DNA of 34,394 bases from Acidimicrobiales bacterium (GCA_036399815.1 DASWMK010000128.1:1-34394), one strand, 5' to 3'; positions 7,167-15,680 are shown, counted from the first letter of the stretch. Numbers and translations are program-made. The notes: a model not told the origin generated them from the letters alone.

Positions 7167-7819
7167 GCCGACGCCTCCAGCGCGCCGGTCGGCCCGCCGA
7201 TCGAGCCCGGCCCGGCGATGCCGCCCGCCGCCAGCATCAGCTTCTCGAGGCAGGCCTGGTGGTCGGCGGCCCGCTGGACCTCCTCCTCGGTCTCGATCAG
7301 CGACTGGAGGAGCATCTCGCCGTCGCGCCAGTCCTCCAGCTCGTCGGCCAGCGCGAACTTCAGCGAGCGGATGGTGGGGGCGTCGGTGATCTGGCTCGTG
7401 CTGTTCAGGTGGTACGTGTACGCGGCGATCTTGTGCGGGATCAGCACGCGGTACACGCCGACCAGCTTCTCGATGGTGTCGCCCGGCGCCTCCGGCTCGG
7501 TCATGGCGGCCACGAACGCCACGAGCTCGTCGTTCGGCGGCACGGTCAGCCGGTCGGGGTTCATCTCCCGCAGCTCGGGCAGCCGCTTGTGCCACAGCTC
7601 GGCGTGCCAGGCGTGGTGGTAGCAGTGGGTGCCGAGGCGCAGCTTCACGTCGAGCTCTGGCACGGTCGCCACCCAGCCGCCGAGCGCCTCGAACAGGCGC
7701 ATCTCGATCCACTTGTAGTGGCCGACCCGGCGGGCCGACTCCTCCACGTCGAAGGCGCCCGGCAGCTCGCGGCGGTCCCACGGCGCGAACGGCGGCCGGG
7801 GCGATCGGGGGTCGGCCAT
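7163..7819 (-). CDS. Ferritin-like helical protein, first gene of the operon
   Basis: A 218-residue all-helical protein. After a Pro-rich leader it carries GHYKWIEMRLFEALGGW, then THCYHHAWHAELWHKRLPEL, which is unusually rich in His and Glu. A later helix is KFALADELEDWRDGEMLLQSLIE. The alternating E, H and D suggest a metal-binding ferritin-like bundle, perhaps a diverged relative of the downstream protein with which it overlaps by 4 nt. The start is ATG 7819, because GAAGGAG lies 5 nt upstream; the frame is open further upstream but without a better site. A complex of the two ferritin-like products is a reasonable inference. No enzymatic role can be assigned. Confidence 0.78.
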   Translation of the reverse strand: MADPRSPRPPFAPWDRRELPGAFDVEESARRVGHYKWIEMRLFEALGGWVATVPELDVKLRLGTHCYHHAWHAELWHKRLPELREMNPDRLTVPPNDELVAFVAAMTEPEAPGDTIEKLVGVYRVLIPHKIAAYTYHLNSTSQITDAPTIRSLKFALADELEDWRDGEMLLQSLIETEEEVQRAADHQACLEKLMLAAGGIAGPGSIGGPTGALEASA

Positions 7820-7871
7820 CGGGCTCCTTCGGGACGGGCGGCTGCGGGAGGGGCGGCGCCGGACGCTCGGG

Positions 7872-8789
7872 TCAGCCCGCGGCCTCAGCCTGGCGCGAGG
7901 CTGACCCACGGGTCAAGACACCGGGGGCCTCGGCGACGGCGATCCCGGCGAGGATCAGCAGCGCGCCGACCGTGCCCGCGAGGCCGAGCCGCTCGCCGGC
8001 CACGTAGCCCACGAGGGCGGCGAACACCGGCTCCAGCATGAGCAGCAGCGCCGTCCTCGTCGGTCCCAGCACCCGCTGGCCCCAGATCTGGAGGAAGAAG
8101 GCGGCGGCGGACACGGCGACCCCCGTGTAGGCGGCGGCCAGCAGCGCCGTCCACGACAAGCCGTAGCCGCCGAGGAGCAGGCCGGGGACGGCGAGCACCA
8201 GCGAGGCCACGCCCAGCTGCACGGCGGTCAGCCGCACGGTGTCGAAGCGGGGCGCGTAGTCGGCGAGGACGACGATGTGGACGGCGAAGGAGAAGGCGCA
8301 CCCGAGGGTCAGCGCCTCGCCCTTGCCGAAGCCCACCGACCCGCCGGTGAGGAGGACGAGGCCGGCGACGGCGAGCACCACGCCGGCCGCGGTCGTCGGC
8401 GGCGGGAGCCGTCGGCTCACGACGGCGACGATCAGCGGGACCATCACGACGAGCAGGTAGGTGATGAACGCGGACGCGGACGACGTCGTGTACTGGATGC
8501 CGGTCGTCTGGAACAGGTAGCCGACGGCGAGGACGAGCCCCGCGACGGTCCCGGCCCTCGCCACGCCGGGGCGGTCCGCCCGCCGGGCGAACGGCGCGAG
8601 CGACAGCGCGCCGAACGCGAAGCGGACGGCGAGGAACGGGACGGGCTCGACGTCCTCCACCGCCTCCTGCATGACGAGGAAGCTGGTGCCGAACAGCGCG
8701 GCCGCGACGGCGACGGCGGCCGCGGCGACGACGGGCGAGGTGACCGGCCCGGCCGGCAGCCGGCCGGGGACGGGGGCCGGTTCCGCCAC
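7872..8789 (-). CDS. EamA/DMT-family transporter
   Basis: A drug/metabolite exporter of the EamA type, 305 residues with about ten hydrophobic segments arranged as two five-helix repeats. Examples are AAVAVAAALFGTSFLVMQEA at the N-terminus, AFITYLLVVMVPLIVAVVS in the middle and LLLMLEPVFAALVGYVAGE in the second repeat. The LEPVFA segment after the penultimate helices is a hallmark of EamA proteins. The GTG at 8789 shares one base with the nadE stop (TAGTG), so it is translated by re-initiation after NadE. The transported solute is unknown; nicotinate-related compounds are possible from the neighbour but unsupported. The next minus-strand gene begins 52 nt downstream. Confidence 0.92.
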   Translation of the reverse strand: MAEPAPVPGRLPAGPVTSPVVAAAAVAVAAALFGTSFLVMQEAVEDVEPVPFLAVRFAFGALSLAPFARRADRPGVARAGTVAGLVLAVGYLFQTTGIQYTTSSASAFITYLLVVMVPLIVAVVSRRLPPPTTAAGVVLAVAGLVLLTGGSVGFGKGEALTLGCAFSFAVHIVVLADYAPRFDTVRLTAVQLGVASLVLAVPGLLLGGYGLSWTALLAAAYTGVAVSAAAFFLQIWGQRVLGPTRTALLLMLEPVFAALVGYVAGERLGLAGTVGALLILAGIAVAEAPGVLTRGSASRQAEAAG

Positions 8790-10504
8790 TAGCCCCGGTA
8801 CAGGTTGGTGATCGGCAGGCGCCGGTCCTTGCCGAACGCCTTGGGGGTGACCCGCACGCCGGGCGGCGTCTGGCGGCGCTTGTACTCCGAGAGGTCGACG
8901 AGGCGGACGACGCGGTGGACGACGGCGGGGTCGAAGCCGGCGTCGACCAGCTCGGCGGCGGTCAGGTCGCCCTCGACGTACGCCTCGAGCACGGGGTCGA
9001 GCTCGTCGTAGGGGGGCAGCGACTCGTCGTCGCGCTGGTCGGGGCGCAGCTCGGCCGACGGCGGCTTGGTGAGCACGGCCTCGGGCACGAGGTCGCGGCC
9101 GGCGACGCGGTTGCGGTACCGGCACAGCTCGTACACGAGCGTCTTCGGCACGTCCTTGATCACCGCGAACCCGCCGGCCGTGTCGCCGTAGAGCGTGGAG
9201 TAGCCGACCGCCATCTCGCTCTTGTTGCCGGTGGTCAGCACCAGCCACCCGAACTTGTTGGACAGGGCCATGAGGACCACACCGCGGATGCGGGACTGGA
9301 CGTTCTCCTCGGTGATGTCCTCGTCCCGGTCGGCGAAGCTCGGGGCCAGCATGCCGAGCAGCGCCTCGTGGGCCGGCTCGATGGGGATGGTCCGCAGGTC
9401 GGCGCCGAGGTTGGCGGCCAGCGCGGAGGCGTCGGCCACCGAGCCCTCGCTCGAGAAGCGCGACGGCATGGCCACGCCGTGCACGTGCTCGGCGCCGAGG
9501 GCGTCGGCGGCGATCACGGCGACGAGCGACGAGTCGACCCCGCCGGACAGGCCGATGAGCACGTCCGTGAACCCGTTCTTGACGACGTAGTCGCGGGTGC
9601 CGAGCACCAGCGCCTCGTAGACCTCGGCCACCGGGTCGAGGGGCTCGACGACGGTCGGCCCCGGCGGCGGCCCGTCCACCGTGCCGGCCACCGCCGTCAC
9701 GTCGACGACCGGCAGCGACGGGCTCGACGCCCGCCCCCGCGGGTCGAGCAGGCGCTTGCGGAACACCGGCCGCACCTCGACGTCGACGACGAGCACCTGC
9801 TCCCGGAACTGCGCCCCCCTCGCGATCACCCGCCCGTCGGCGTCGAACACCAGCGAGGCGCCGTCGAAGACGAGCTCGTCCTGGCCGCCGACCTGGTTGA
9901 CGTACACGAGGGCGCACGACGCGTCGGCCGCCCGCGTGGCCAGCATGCGCTCGCGCTCCTCGACCCGGCCGGCGTAGTAGGGCGAGGCGTTGAGGTTGAG
10001 GACGAGCTCGGCGCCGCCGGCGGCGGCCTCGGCGATCGGCCCGGTGGGGCTCCACGCGTCCTCGCAGATCGACAGCCCGACCCGCACGCCGCCGATCAGG
10101 AACAGGGTGGGCGGCTCGGTCGACGCCGCGAAGTAGCGCTGCTCGTCGAACACGGCGTAGTTCGGCAGGAGGCGCTTGTGGTACGTGCCGAGGATGGCGC
10201 CGTGGGCGCACACGGCGGCCGCGTTGAACAGGTCCCGCCCCGCGTCCACGAAGCCGACGACCGCCGCGCACCGGCCCGTCCTCGCCGCCACCTTCTCCAG
10301 CGCGGCCCGGTTGTCGGCCACGAACCGGGGCTTCAGGAGCAGGTCCTCGGGCGGGTAGCCGGTGATGGCCAGCTCGGGGAAGACGGCGACGTCGCAGCCG
10401 GCGGCCTCGGCCCGGTCGAGGGCGGCGAGCACGCGGTCGGCGTTGCCGTCGAGGTCGCCGACGACGGTGTCGAGCTGGCAGGCGGCGATCCGCAGGCGGG
10501 CCAC
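8789..10504 (-). CDS. nadE: Glutamine-dependent NAD+ synthetase
   Basis: Catalyses the last step of NAD+ synthesis: ATP-dependent amidation of nicotinate adenine dinucleotide using glutamine-derived ammonia. At 571 residues it is the two-domain form. The N-terminal nitrilase-type glutaminase has the triad in VFPELAITGYPP (Glu), YHKRLLPNY (Lys) and GLSICEDAW (Cys). The C-terminal synthetase has the P-loop LIGLSGGVDSSLVA and the NAD-site segment TTGNKSEMAVGYSTLYGD. It is shorter than the roughly 680-residue mycobacterial enzyme, resembling the proteobacterial two-domain type. Start GTG 10504 has TAGGCT 6 nt upstream, implying a leaderless message. It is divergent from glnE across 36 bp and overlaps the DMT transporter. 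The pncB-pncA salvage operon lies 5 kb away. Confidence 0.97.
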   Translation of the reverse strand: MARLRIAACQLDTVVGDLDGNADRVLAALDRAEAAGCDVAVFPELAITGYPPEDLLLKPRFVADNRAALEKVAARTGRCAAVVGFVDAGRDLFNAAAVCAHGAILGTYHKRLLPNYAVFDEQRYFAASTEPPTLFLIGGVRVGLSICEDAWSPTGPIAEAAAGGAELVLNLNASPYYAGRVEERERMLATRAADASCALVYVNQVGGQDELVFDGASLVFDADGRVIARGAQFREQVLVVDVEVRPVFRKRLLDPRGRASSPSLPVVDVTAVAGTVDGPPPGPTVVEPLDPVAEVYEALVLGTRDYVVKNGFTDVLIGLSGGVDSSLVAVIAADALGAEHVHGVAMPSRFSSEGSVADASALAANLGADLRTIPIEPAHEALLGMLAPSFADRDEDITEENVQSRIRGVVLMALSNKFGWLVLTTGNKSEMAVGYSTLYGDTAGGFAVIKDVPKTLVYELCRYRNRVAGRDLVPEAVLTKPPSAELRPDQRDDESLPPYDELDPVLEAYVEGDLTAAELVDAGFDPAVVHRVVRLVDLSEYKRRQTPPGVRVTPKAFGKDRRLPITNLYRG

Positions 10505-10510
10505 GTCCCA

Positions 10511-10516
10511 AGCCTA
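10511..10516 (-). promoter_or_regulatory. Leaderless -10 element TAGGCT for nadE
   Basis: TAGGCT on the minus strand lies 6 nt before the nadE GTG. Its upstream region is shared with the opposite glnE promoter, only 12 bp away. Confidence 0.6.
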
Positions 10517-10528
10517 CGAGGGGCGGCC

Positions 10529-10534
10529 TACCGT
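10529..10534 (+). promoter_or_regulatory. Leaderless -10 element TACCGT for glnE
   Basis: TACCGT lies 6 nt before the glnE GTG at 10541, mirror-symmetric to the nadE element. The footprint of polymerase on one promoter would cover the other. Confidence 0.6.
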
Positions 10535-10540
10535 CTCGGG

Positions 10541-13180
10541 GTGGCGATCGACACGCTCGACGGCGAGGTGGAGCGGTCGGCGGCGCCGGTCGCCGTCCGC
10601 GTGGCCGTCGACCGGGTCGCCGCCCTCCACCCCGACCTCCACGACCGGCTGGCCGCCGACCCCCGCCTGGCCGCCGCGCTCGTGGCCGTGACGGCGGCGA
10701 GCGGCGAGCTCACCCGGCTGCTCGCCACCGACCCGGCCGCCCTCGACGTGCTCGCCGACCTCGACCGCCGGGCGCCGCCCGACGCGTCCGACGGGGCCGC
10801 GCTCGCCCGCTGGAAGGCGAGGGAGTACCTGCGCATCGCGGCGACGGACCTGTGCGGCATGGCTGCGCTGGAGGACGTCGGCGCCGCGCTCGCCGCGCTC
10901 GCCGCGGACGTGCTCGCCGGCGCCTGCACGGTCGCGGGCGCGGACGGGCTCGCCGTGATCGGCATGGGGAAGCTCGGCGGCTCCGAGCTGAACTACGCCA
11001 GCGACGTCGACGTCATGCTCGTCGGCGAGGACGAGAAGGCGGCGCGTGACGTGCTGGCCGTCGCCCGCGGCTGCTTCCGCGTCGACGCCAACCTCCGGCC
11101 CGAGGGGCGCAGCGGGCGGCTGGTGCGCACCGTCGACGCCTACGTCGCCTACTGGCACCGCTGGGCCCAGCCGTGGGAGTTCCAGGCGCTGCTGAAGGCG
11201 AGGGCGGTGGCCGGCGACGCCGACGCCGGCGCCCGCTTCGAGGACGCCGCCCGGCAGGCGCTGTGGGAGCGGCCGTTCAGCGCCGACGACCTCCGCTCGC
11301 TGCGGGCCATGAAGGCCCGGTCCGAGTCCGAGGTCGGCCGGCGCGGGCTGGCCGACCGGGAGGTCAAGCGGGGGCCGGGCGGGATCCGCGACGTCGAGTT
11401 CGCCGTGCAGCTCCTCCAGCTCGTGCACGGGCGCCGCGACCGGCGCCTCCGGTCGCCGACCACGCTCGTCGCCCTGCGGGAGCTGGCCGACGGCGGCTAC
11501 GTCGACGCCGCCGACGCAGAGGCGCTCGCCGGTGACTACCGGTTCCTGCGCAGGGTCGAGCACGCGCTCCAGCTGGACGAGGGCCGCCAGGTCCACGCCG
11601 TGCCGGCCGACCGGGCGGCCCGCGACCGGGTGGCCAGGGTGCTCGGCTACCGGGGGGCGCCGGGCGCCACCGCCGCCGACCGGTTCGACGACGACCTCCG
11701 CCGCCACCAGGCGTCGGCGCGGGGCATCCACGAGCGCCTCTACTTCCGCCCCCTGCTCGACGCGCTCGCCGGCGAGGCCGGGCTGCTGTCCGCGGAGGCG
11801 ACCGAGGCCCGGCTGTCGGCGCTCGGGTTCGCCGACGCCGACCGGACGCGCCAGGCCGTGCAGGAGCTCACCAGGGGGCTGCGGCGGTCGTCCCGGCTCA
11901 TGCAGCAGCTGCTGCCGCTGCTGCTCGGCTGGCTGGCCGACTCGCCCGACCCCGACCTCGGCCTGCTCGGGCTGCGCCACCTCGCCTGGGGGTCGCGGGT
12001 GTCGACCGAGCTGGCGGTCGCCGTGCGGGACTCCCCCGAGACCGCCAGGCGGCTCTGCCTCCTCCTCGGCACCAGCAAGCTCATCGGCGCCGCCCTCCGG
12101 CGCAACCCCGACCTCGTGCCCGCGCTGCGGTCGCCCGAGGCGCTGGCCGGCGGCGACCGGGCGGCGACGCTCGAGGCGGCGAGGGCGGCGGTCGCCTGGC
12201 GGCCCGAGGAGGCCGAGCGGTCGGCCGCGCTGCGCCGCTTCACCGACCGCGAGCGGCTGCGGGTGGCGGCCGCCGACGTGCTCGGCGCGACGGACGTGGC
12301 CGCCACCGCCCGGTCGCTCACCGTCCTCGGCGAGGCCACCCTCGAGGCCGCCGTCGAGCACCTCGCCCCTCCCCTGCCGTTCGCCGTCGTCGCCCTCGGC
12401 CGCTTCGGCGGCGCCGAGCTGTCCTACGCCAGCGACCTCGACGTCGTCACCGTCTACGACGGCACGACGCCGGCCGACTTCGAGGCGGCCGAGCGGGTCG
12501 CCGTCGCCCTGCTGCGGTTCGTGCCGGCCTGGCGGGTGGACGTCCGCCTGCGCCCCGAGGGGCGGCACGGCGCACTGGCCCGCAGCCTCGACGGCTACCG
12601 CGCCTACTTCGCGCGGTGGGCCCAGGTGTGGGAGCGCCAGGCGCTGCTCCGGGCCCGGCCGGTGGCCGGCGACCCCGACGTCGGCCGGCGGTTCCTGGAG
12701 GAGGCGCGGCGGTTCGCCTTCGAGCGGCCGCTGACGGCCGAGGACGTCCGCGAGATCCGCCGGATCAAGGCCAGGGTCGAGCGGGAGCGCCTGCCGGCCG
12801 GCGACGATCCCCAGTTCCACCTCAAGCTCGGCCGCGGGTCGCTCTCCGACGTCGAGTTCTGCGTCCAGCTCCTCCAGCTGCGGGCCGGCGTCGCCGAGCC
12901 GGGGACGATGGCCGCGCTCGACGCCCTCGTCGCCGACGGCGCCGTCGACGCCGACGACGCCCGCGTCCTGGCCGACGCCTACCGGTTCTGCGAGCGCACC
13001 AGGAACCGGTGGTTCCTCGTGAACGGCGGCCCCGGCGACTCCCTGCCGTCCCGGCCCGACCGGCTGGGCAAGCTGGCCCGCTCGCTCGACACCACGCCGC
13101 CCGCCCTCCGCGACGAGTACCGGCGGGTCACCCGGCGGGCCCGCCGGGTGGTGGAGCGGCTGTTCTACGGGAAGGGCTAG
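10541..13180 (+). CDS. glnE: Bifunctional glutamine synthetase adenylyltransferase/adenylyl-removing enzyme
   Basis: Adds AMP to and removes it from the regulatory tyrosine of glutamine synthetase, coupling its activity to nitrogen status. The 879-residue protein has two nucleotidyltransferase domains: the first with GMGKLGGSELNYASDVDVML (about residues 140-160), the second with ALGRFGGAELSYASDLDVV (about residues 620-640). Each is followed by a helical GlnD/GlnE-type region (DVEFAVQLLQLVHG and DVEFCVQLLQLRAG). Both catalytic G-G-x-E-L-x-Y-x-S-D-x-D motifs are intact. It is slightly shorter than the roughly 950-1000 residue mycobacterial form. Start GTG 10541 has a TACCGT box 6 nt upstream. 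Its likely substrate, GlnA, is encoded at 27304-28728 in the same window. Confidence 0.97.
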   Translation: MAIDTLDGEVERSAAPVAVRVAVDRVAALHPDLHDRLAADPRLAAALVAVTAASGELTRLLATDPAALDVLADLDRRAPPDASDGAALARWKAREYLRIAATDLCGMAALEDVGAALAALAADVLAGACTVAGADGLAVIGMGKLGGSELNYASDVDVMLVGEDEKAARDVLAVARGCFRVDANLRPEGRSGRLVRTVDAYVAYWHRWAQPWEFQALLKARAVAGDADAGARFEDAARQALWERPFSADDLRSLRAMKARSESEVGRRGLADREVKRGPGGIRDVEFAVQLLQLVHGRRDRRLRSPTTLVALRELADGGYVDAADAEALAGDYRFLRRVEHALQLDEGRQVHAVPADRAARDRVARVLGYRGAPGATAADRFDDDLRRHQASARGIHERLYFRPLLDALAGEAGLLSAEATEARLSALGFADADRTRQAVQELTRGLRRSSRLMQQLLPLLLGWLADSPDPDLGLLGLRHLAWGSRVSTELAVAVRDSPETARRLCLLLGTSKLIGAALRRNPDLVPALRSPEALAGGDRAATLEAARAAVAWRPEEAERSAALRRFTDRERLRVAAADVLGATDVAATARSLTVLGEATLEAAVEHLAPPLPFAVVALGRFGGAELSYASDLDVVTVYDGTTPADFEAAERVAVALLRFVPAWRVDVRLRPEGRHGALARSLDGYRAYFARWAQVWERQALLRARPVAGDPDVGRRFLEEARRFAFERPLTAEDVREIRRIKARVERERLPAGDDPQFHLKLGRGSLSDVEFCVQLLQLRAGVAEPGTMAALDALVADGAVDADDARVLADAYRFCERTRNRWFLVNGGPGDSLPSRPDRLGKLARSLDTTPPALRDEYRRVTRRARRVVERLFYGKG

Positions 13181-13189
13181 AACCTCCCG

Positions 13190-13513
13190 GTGCACCTCCT
13201 CACGCTCCACGACCTCCTGGCCGGCCACGCCGACGCCGGGACCGCCTACTGGGAGTTCCTGCGGGAGGCGACGATGTCCGCCGGGCTGTACCGGCTGCCG
13301 GCCGGGGCCGACGACCCGCAGCAGCCCCACGCCGAGGACGAGGTGTACGTCGTGCTGGCCGGGTCGGCCAGGCTGGCGAGCGGCGACGACGACGTCGAGG
13401 TGCACGCCGGCACGGTGGCGTTCGTGCCCGCCGGCGAGGTCCACGGGTTCCACCACATCGCCGACGACCTCGCCGTCCTCGTGATCTTCTCGCCGCCCGA
13501 GACCGGCGACTGA
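13190..13513 (+). CDS. Cupin-domain protein
   Basis: A 107-residue single-domain cupin. The metal-site motif 1 is partly degenerate: GADDPQQPHAEDEVYVVLAG retains the H..x(3-4)..E order (PHAEDE). Motif 2 is AFVPAGEVHGFHHI, with the expected P-x-x-x-x-H and an additional HH. A metal-dependent small-molecule enzyme or sensor is likely; the substrate is unknown. The start is GTG at 13190, 9 nt after the glnE stop. TAGAAC, which begins with the glnE stop codon, lies 6 nt before the GTG and resembles the leaderless box except for its last base. It could equally be read through from glnE. Confidence 0.85.
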   Translation: MHLLTLHDLLAGHADAGTAYWEFLREATMSAGLYRLPAGADDPQQPHAEDEVYVVLAGSARLASGDDDVEVHAGTVAFVPAGEVHGFHHIADDLAVLVIFSPPETGD

Positions 13514-13574
13514 CGCAATCCCGGCGCCGGTGGCGCCCGTATCAAGGGCAGTCCCGCCGCCGAGGAGGTCGACC

Positions 13575-14684
13575 GTGCGACCGTTCCCGTCCCCCCAGCG
13601 CCGCCTGCCCGGCGCCGCCCTGGTCGCCGCCGTGCTCGTCGGGCTCCTGGCCGCCCCCGCCGGCGCCACCGCCCGGGTGGGGGTGGTCCGCAGCCCGGGG
13701 GCCGGGCTCGGCGCCCGCCTGTACGGCGTGGCGTTCGGGTCGCCGTCCTCGGGCTGGGCCGTCGGGTCGCGGGGCCGGACCCTCGAAGGGCCGACCGAGC
13801 TCGACGTCCTGATCCAGCGGTGGGACGGCGCGCGGTGGACGACGGTGACCACCGAGGCCGTCGCCTCGAGCGACGAGGCCCTCACCGGCGTCGCCGCGCT
13901 GTCGGCGACCGACGCGTGGGCCGTCGGGTGGCAGGACCGCTACGGCTACAACGCCGACCTGCCGATCCTCCTGCACTGGGACGGCGCCACGTGGTCGCCC
14001 GTCACCGGCGCGATGGCGACGGGCCGGCTGTGGTCCGTCGCCGCCTCGGGGCCGGACGACGTGTGGGCGCTCGGCACCCAGCTGCAGCACTGGGACGGCC
14101 GGTCGTGGTCGGTCGTGCCCCTGGCCGACGTGGCCGCCGCGCACGCGTACACCGCCGTCGCCGCCTCCTCGCCGACCGACGCCTGGGTGGTCGGGTCGAC
14201 GTTCATCGGCACCTACGGGAGCCGGGGCCAGACCCTCGTCCAGCACTGGGACGGGAGCTCCTGGTCGGTCGTGCCCACCGCCACCACGGACCTCGACGAC
14301 CGGCTCACCGCCGTCGGCGCGGCCGGCGGGCGGGCCTGGGCGGTCGGCTCGTCGTCCGGCCAGGCGCTCGCCATGCGGTGGGACGGGCGGTCGTGGCGGC
14401 GGGCGGCGCTGCCCGCCACCGCCGGCGCCGCCGGGCTGGCCGGGGTGACGGTCGCCGCCGACGGCACCGCCTGGGCCGTCGGCCACCACGACGCCCACGA
14501 CGCCAACGGCTGGGCCGTGTGGCACACGCTGGTCGAGCGGTTCGACGGCCGGGCCTGGCGGATCGTGGACAGCCCGAACCCGGCCGTCGGCGAGTCGTGG
14601 TTCCAGGCCGCCGGCGCCGTCGGCACGACGGCCTGGCTGGTCGGCGCCGACCGCGACGCGCTGGTGGCGCGAGCCGTCGCCTGA
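13575..14684 (+). CDS. Secreted beta-propeller-like repeat protein
   Basis: A 369-residue exported protein. An N-terminal signal peptide (Arg-rich start, hydrophobic AALVAAVLVGLLAAPAGATA, likely cleavage after AxA) is followed by about seven repeats of roughly 45-55 residues. Each has a strand WAVG or WVVG and then a WDG-x-x-W-x-x-V turn: SGWAVG...QRWDGARWTTV, DAWAVG...HWDGATWSPV, DVWALG...HWDGRSWSVV, DAWVVG...HWDGSSWSVV, RAWAVG...RWDGRSWRRA, TAWAVG...RFDGRAWRIV, and a last TAWLVG that may close the ring. This fits a seven-bladed propeller. The start is GTG 13575, with GGAGG 6 nt upstream. Such proteins often bind ligands or surfaces; no catalytic residues can be named. Confidence 0.85.
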   Translation: MRPFPSPQRRLPGAALVAAVLVGLLAAPAGATARVGVVRSPGAGLGARLYGVAFGSPSSGWAVGSRGRTLEGPTELDVLIQRWDGARWTTVTTEAVASSDEALTGVAALSATDAWAVGWQDRYGYNADLPILLHWDGATWSPVTGAMATGRLWSVAASGPDDVWALGTQLQHWDGRSWSVVPLADVAAAHAYTAVAASSPTDAWVVGSTFIGTYGSRGQTLVQHWDGSSWSVVPTATTDLDDRLTAVGAAGGRAWAVGSSSGQALAMRWDGRSWRRAALPATAGAAGLAGVTVAADGTAWAVGHHDAHDANGWAVWHTLVERFDGRAWRIVDSPNPAVGESWFQAAGAVGTTAWLVGADRDALVARAVA

Positions 14685-14702
14685 CGCCGGCTGCACGCGG
14701 GC

Positions 14703-14734
14703 GCCGGGGCCGGCCCCCAGGGACCGGCCCCGGC
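14703..14734. terminator. Bidirectional hairpin between convergent genes
   Basis: A perfect 11-bp stem, GCCGGGGCCGG (14703-14713) against CCGGCCCCGGC (14724-14734), with a 10-nt loop. It lies between the propeller gene ending at 14684 and the convergent gene ending at 14755. There is no T-tract on either strand, which is common in high-GC actinobacteria, so the termination role is inferred from position. Confidence 0.65.
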
Positions 14735-14754
14735 CTCCCGCCGCTGCGGCTCGG

Positions 14755-15417
14755 TCAGTCGCCCTCGTCCGGGCCGCCCCACGGACCGCCGGGGCCGTGC
14801 GCCCACGGCGGCGGGCCGCCCCACGGCCCGGGGCCGCCGGGACCGCCGGGACCGCCAGGACCGCCCGGGCCGAACGGCGGGGCGTCCTCCACGAAGTGGC
14901 GCGCCCCCTCCTCCAGCCGGCCGCGCAGCTCGTCGGCCTCGGCCTCGGTGAGGTCGCCGTCCGCGACGGCCTCGTCGAGCCGCTCGTTGCCGGCGGCGAC
15001 GAGCGCGTCGATCACCGCCGACGGCTCGACGCCGTGCTCCTCGGCGACCTCGGCGACCGTCCGCCCGTCGGCCAGCGCCTCCCGCAGGGCGTCGGCGTCG
15101 ACCCCGATCGTCGCCGCCGCCGTGTCGAGCGCGTGCTCCAGGATCTCCATCCCCCTGGCGTGGCGCTGCCAACCGGGCGGGAGCTCCTCGACCACCGCGT
15201 CCCTGACGGCGTCGGCCTGCTCCTCGGTGATCGTGCCGTCCTCGACGAGGCCGTCGAGGGCCCGGTCGAGCGGGCCGCCGGCGCCGTCCTCGGACGCGGT
15301 CGCGGTCGCGGGGGCCTCGGCCGACCCGGCGACGCCGGTCGTCACCAGCCCCGTGACGCCGAGGGCGCCGAGGGCGACGGCCACGGAGGCCACCGCCGTG
15401 CGTGTCGTGGTGTTCAT
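14755..15417 (-). CDS. Exported helical-repeat protein with collagen-like Gly-Pro tail
   Basis: A 220-residue protein with a signal peptide or N-terminal anchor (ASVAVALGALGVTGLVTTGVAG). The central region is acidic and helical, with the repeated unit LDRALDGLVEDGTITEEQAD and a second copy at LDEAVADGDLTEAEADELRG. The C-terminus is a low-complexity tail of consecutive GGP triplets followed by Trp-rich GPWGGPPPWAHGPGG. The helical unit resembles calcium-dodecapeptide-like or SHOCT-like hairpins in appearance only; ligands cannot be assigned. The 60-residue protein encoded just upstream contains the same unit. ATG 15417 directly begins the signal sequence. It probably acts at the cell surface. 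I do not recognise the family. Confidence 0.8.
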   Translation of the reverse strand: MNTTTRTAVASVAVALGALGVTGLVTTGVAGSAEAPATATASEDGAGGPLDRALDGLVEDGTITEEQADAVRDAVVEELPPGWQRHARGMEILEHALDTAAATIGVDADALREALADGRTVAEVAEEHGVEPSAVIDALVAAGNERLDEAVADGDLTEAEADELRGRLEEGARHFVEDAPPFGPGGPGGPGGPGGPGPWGGPPPWAHGPGGPWGGPDEGD

Positions 15418-15473
15418 GCGCCGATCATCGGCGCACGGTGTGAGGGAACTGTGAGGCGGCGCGGAGGATCCCG

Positions 15474-15656
15474 CTAGTTGCCGCTGCGCTCGCCCCGCAG
15501 CTTCTGGCGCTCCTCCTTCACCGCCTGGCGGACGCGCTCGGCCTGGTCGACCGTGAGCACGTTCTCGCGCACCAGGCGGTCCAGCGCGTGCTGGAGGGCG
15601 TCGAGCCCGCCGCCTCCGCCCCGTCCTCCCCGTCCGAACCTGCGACCGAATGCCAT
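15474..15656 (-). CDS. Small protein with helical hairpin shared with its neighbour
   Basis: A 60-residue, very basic protein. It starts with an Arg/Gly-rich segment (MAFGRRFGRGGRGGGGG) followed by one helical hairpin, LQHALDRLVRENVLTVDQAE, then RVRQAVKEERQKLRGE. That unit aligns with the repeat LDRALDGLVEDGTITEEQAD of the exported protein downstream, so the two are probably paralogous in this part. There is no signal peptide. The ATG at 15656 is used; an in-frame GTG at 15674 is possible. The RG-rich start suggests nucleic-acid or membrane contact, which is speculative. Confidence 0.7.
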   Translation of the reverse strand: MAFGRRFGRGGRGGGGGLDALQHALDRLVRENVLTVDQAERVRQAVKEERQKLRGERSGN

Positions 15657-15680
15657 GGCGAGGCGGTCTACCACGCCCCG

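Noticed and set aside
10514-13885. Very long open frame (over 1100 codons) antisense to glnE
   Set aside because: It is a consequence of extreme GC content: the plus strand holds a full GlnE with both catalytic motifs, and the antisense product is Gly/Arg/Val-rich with no domain.
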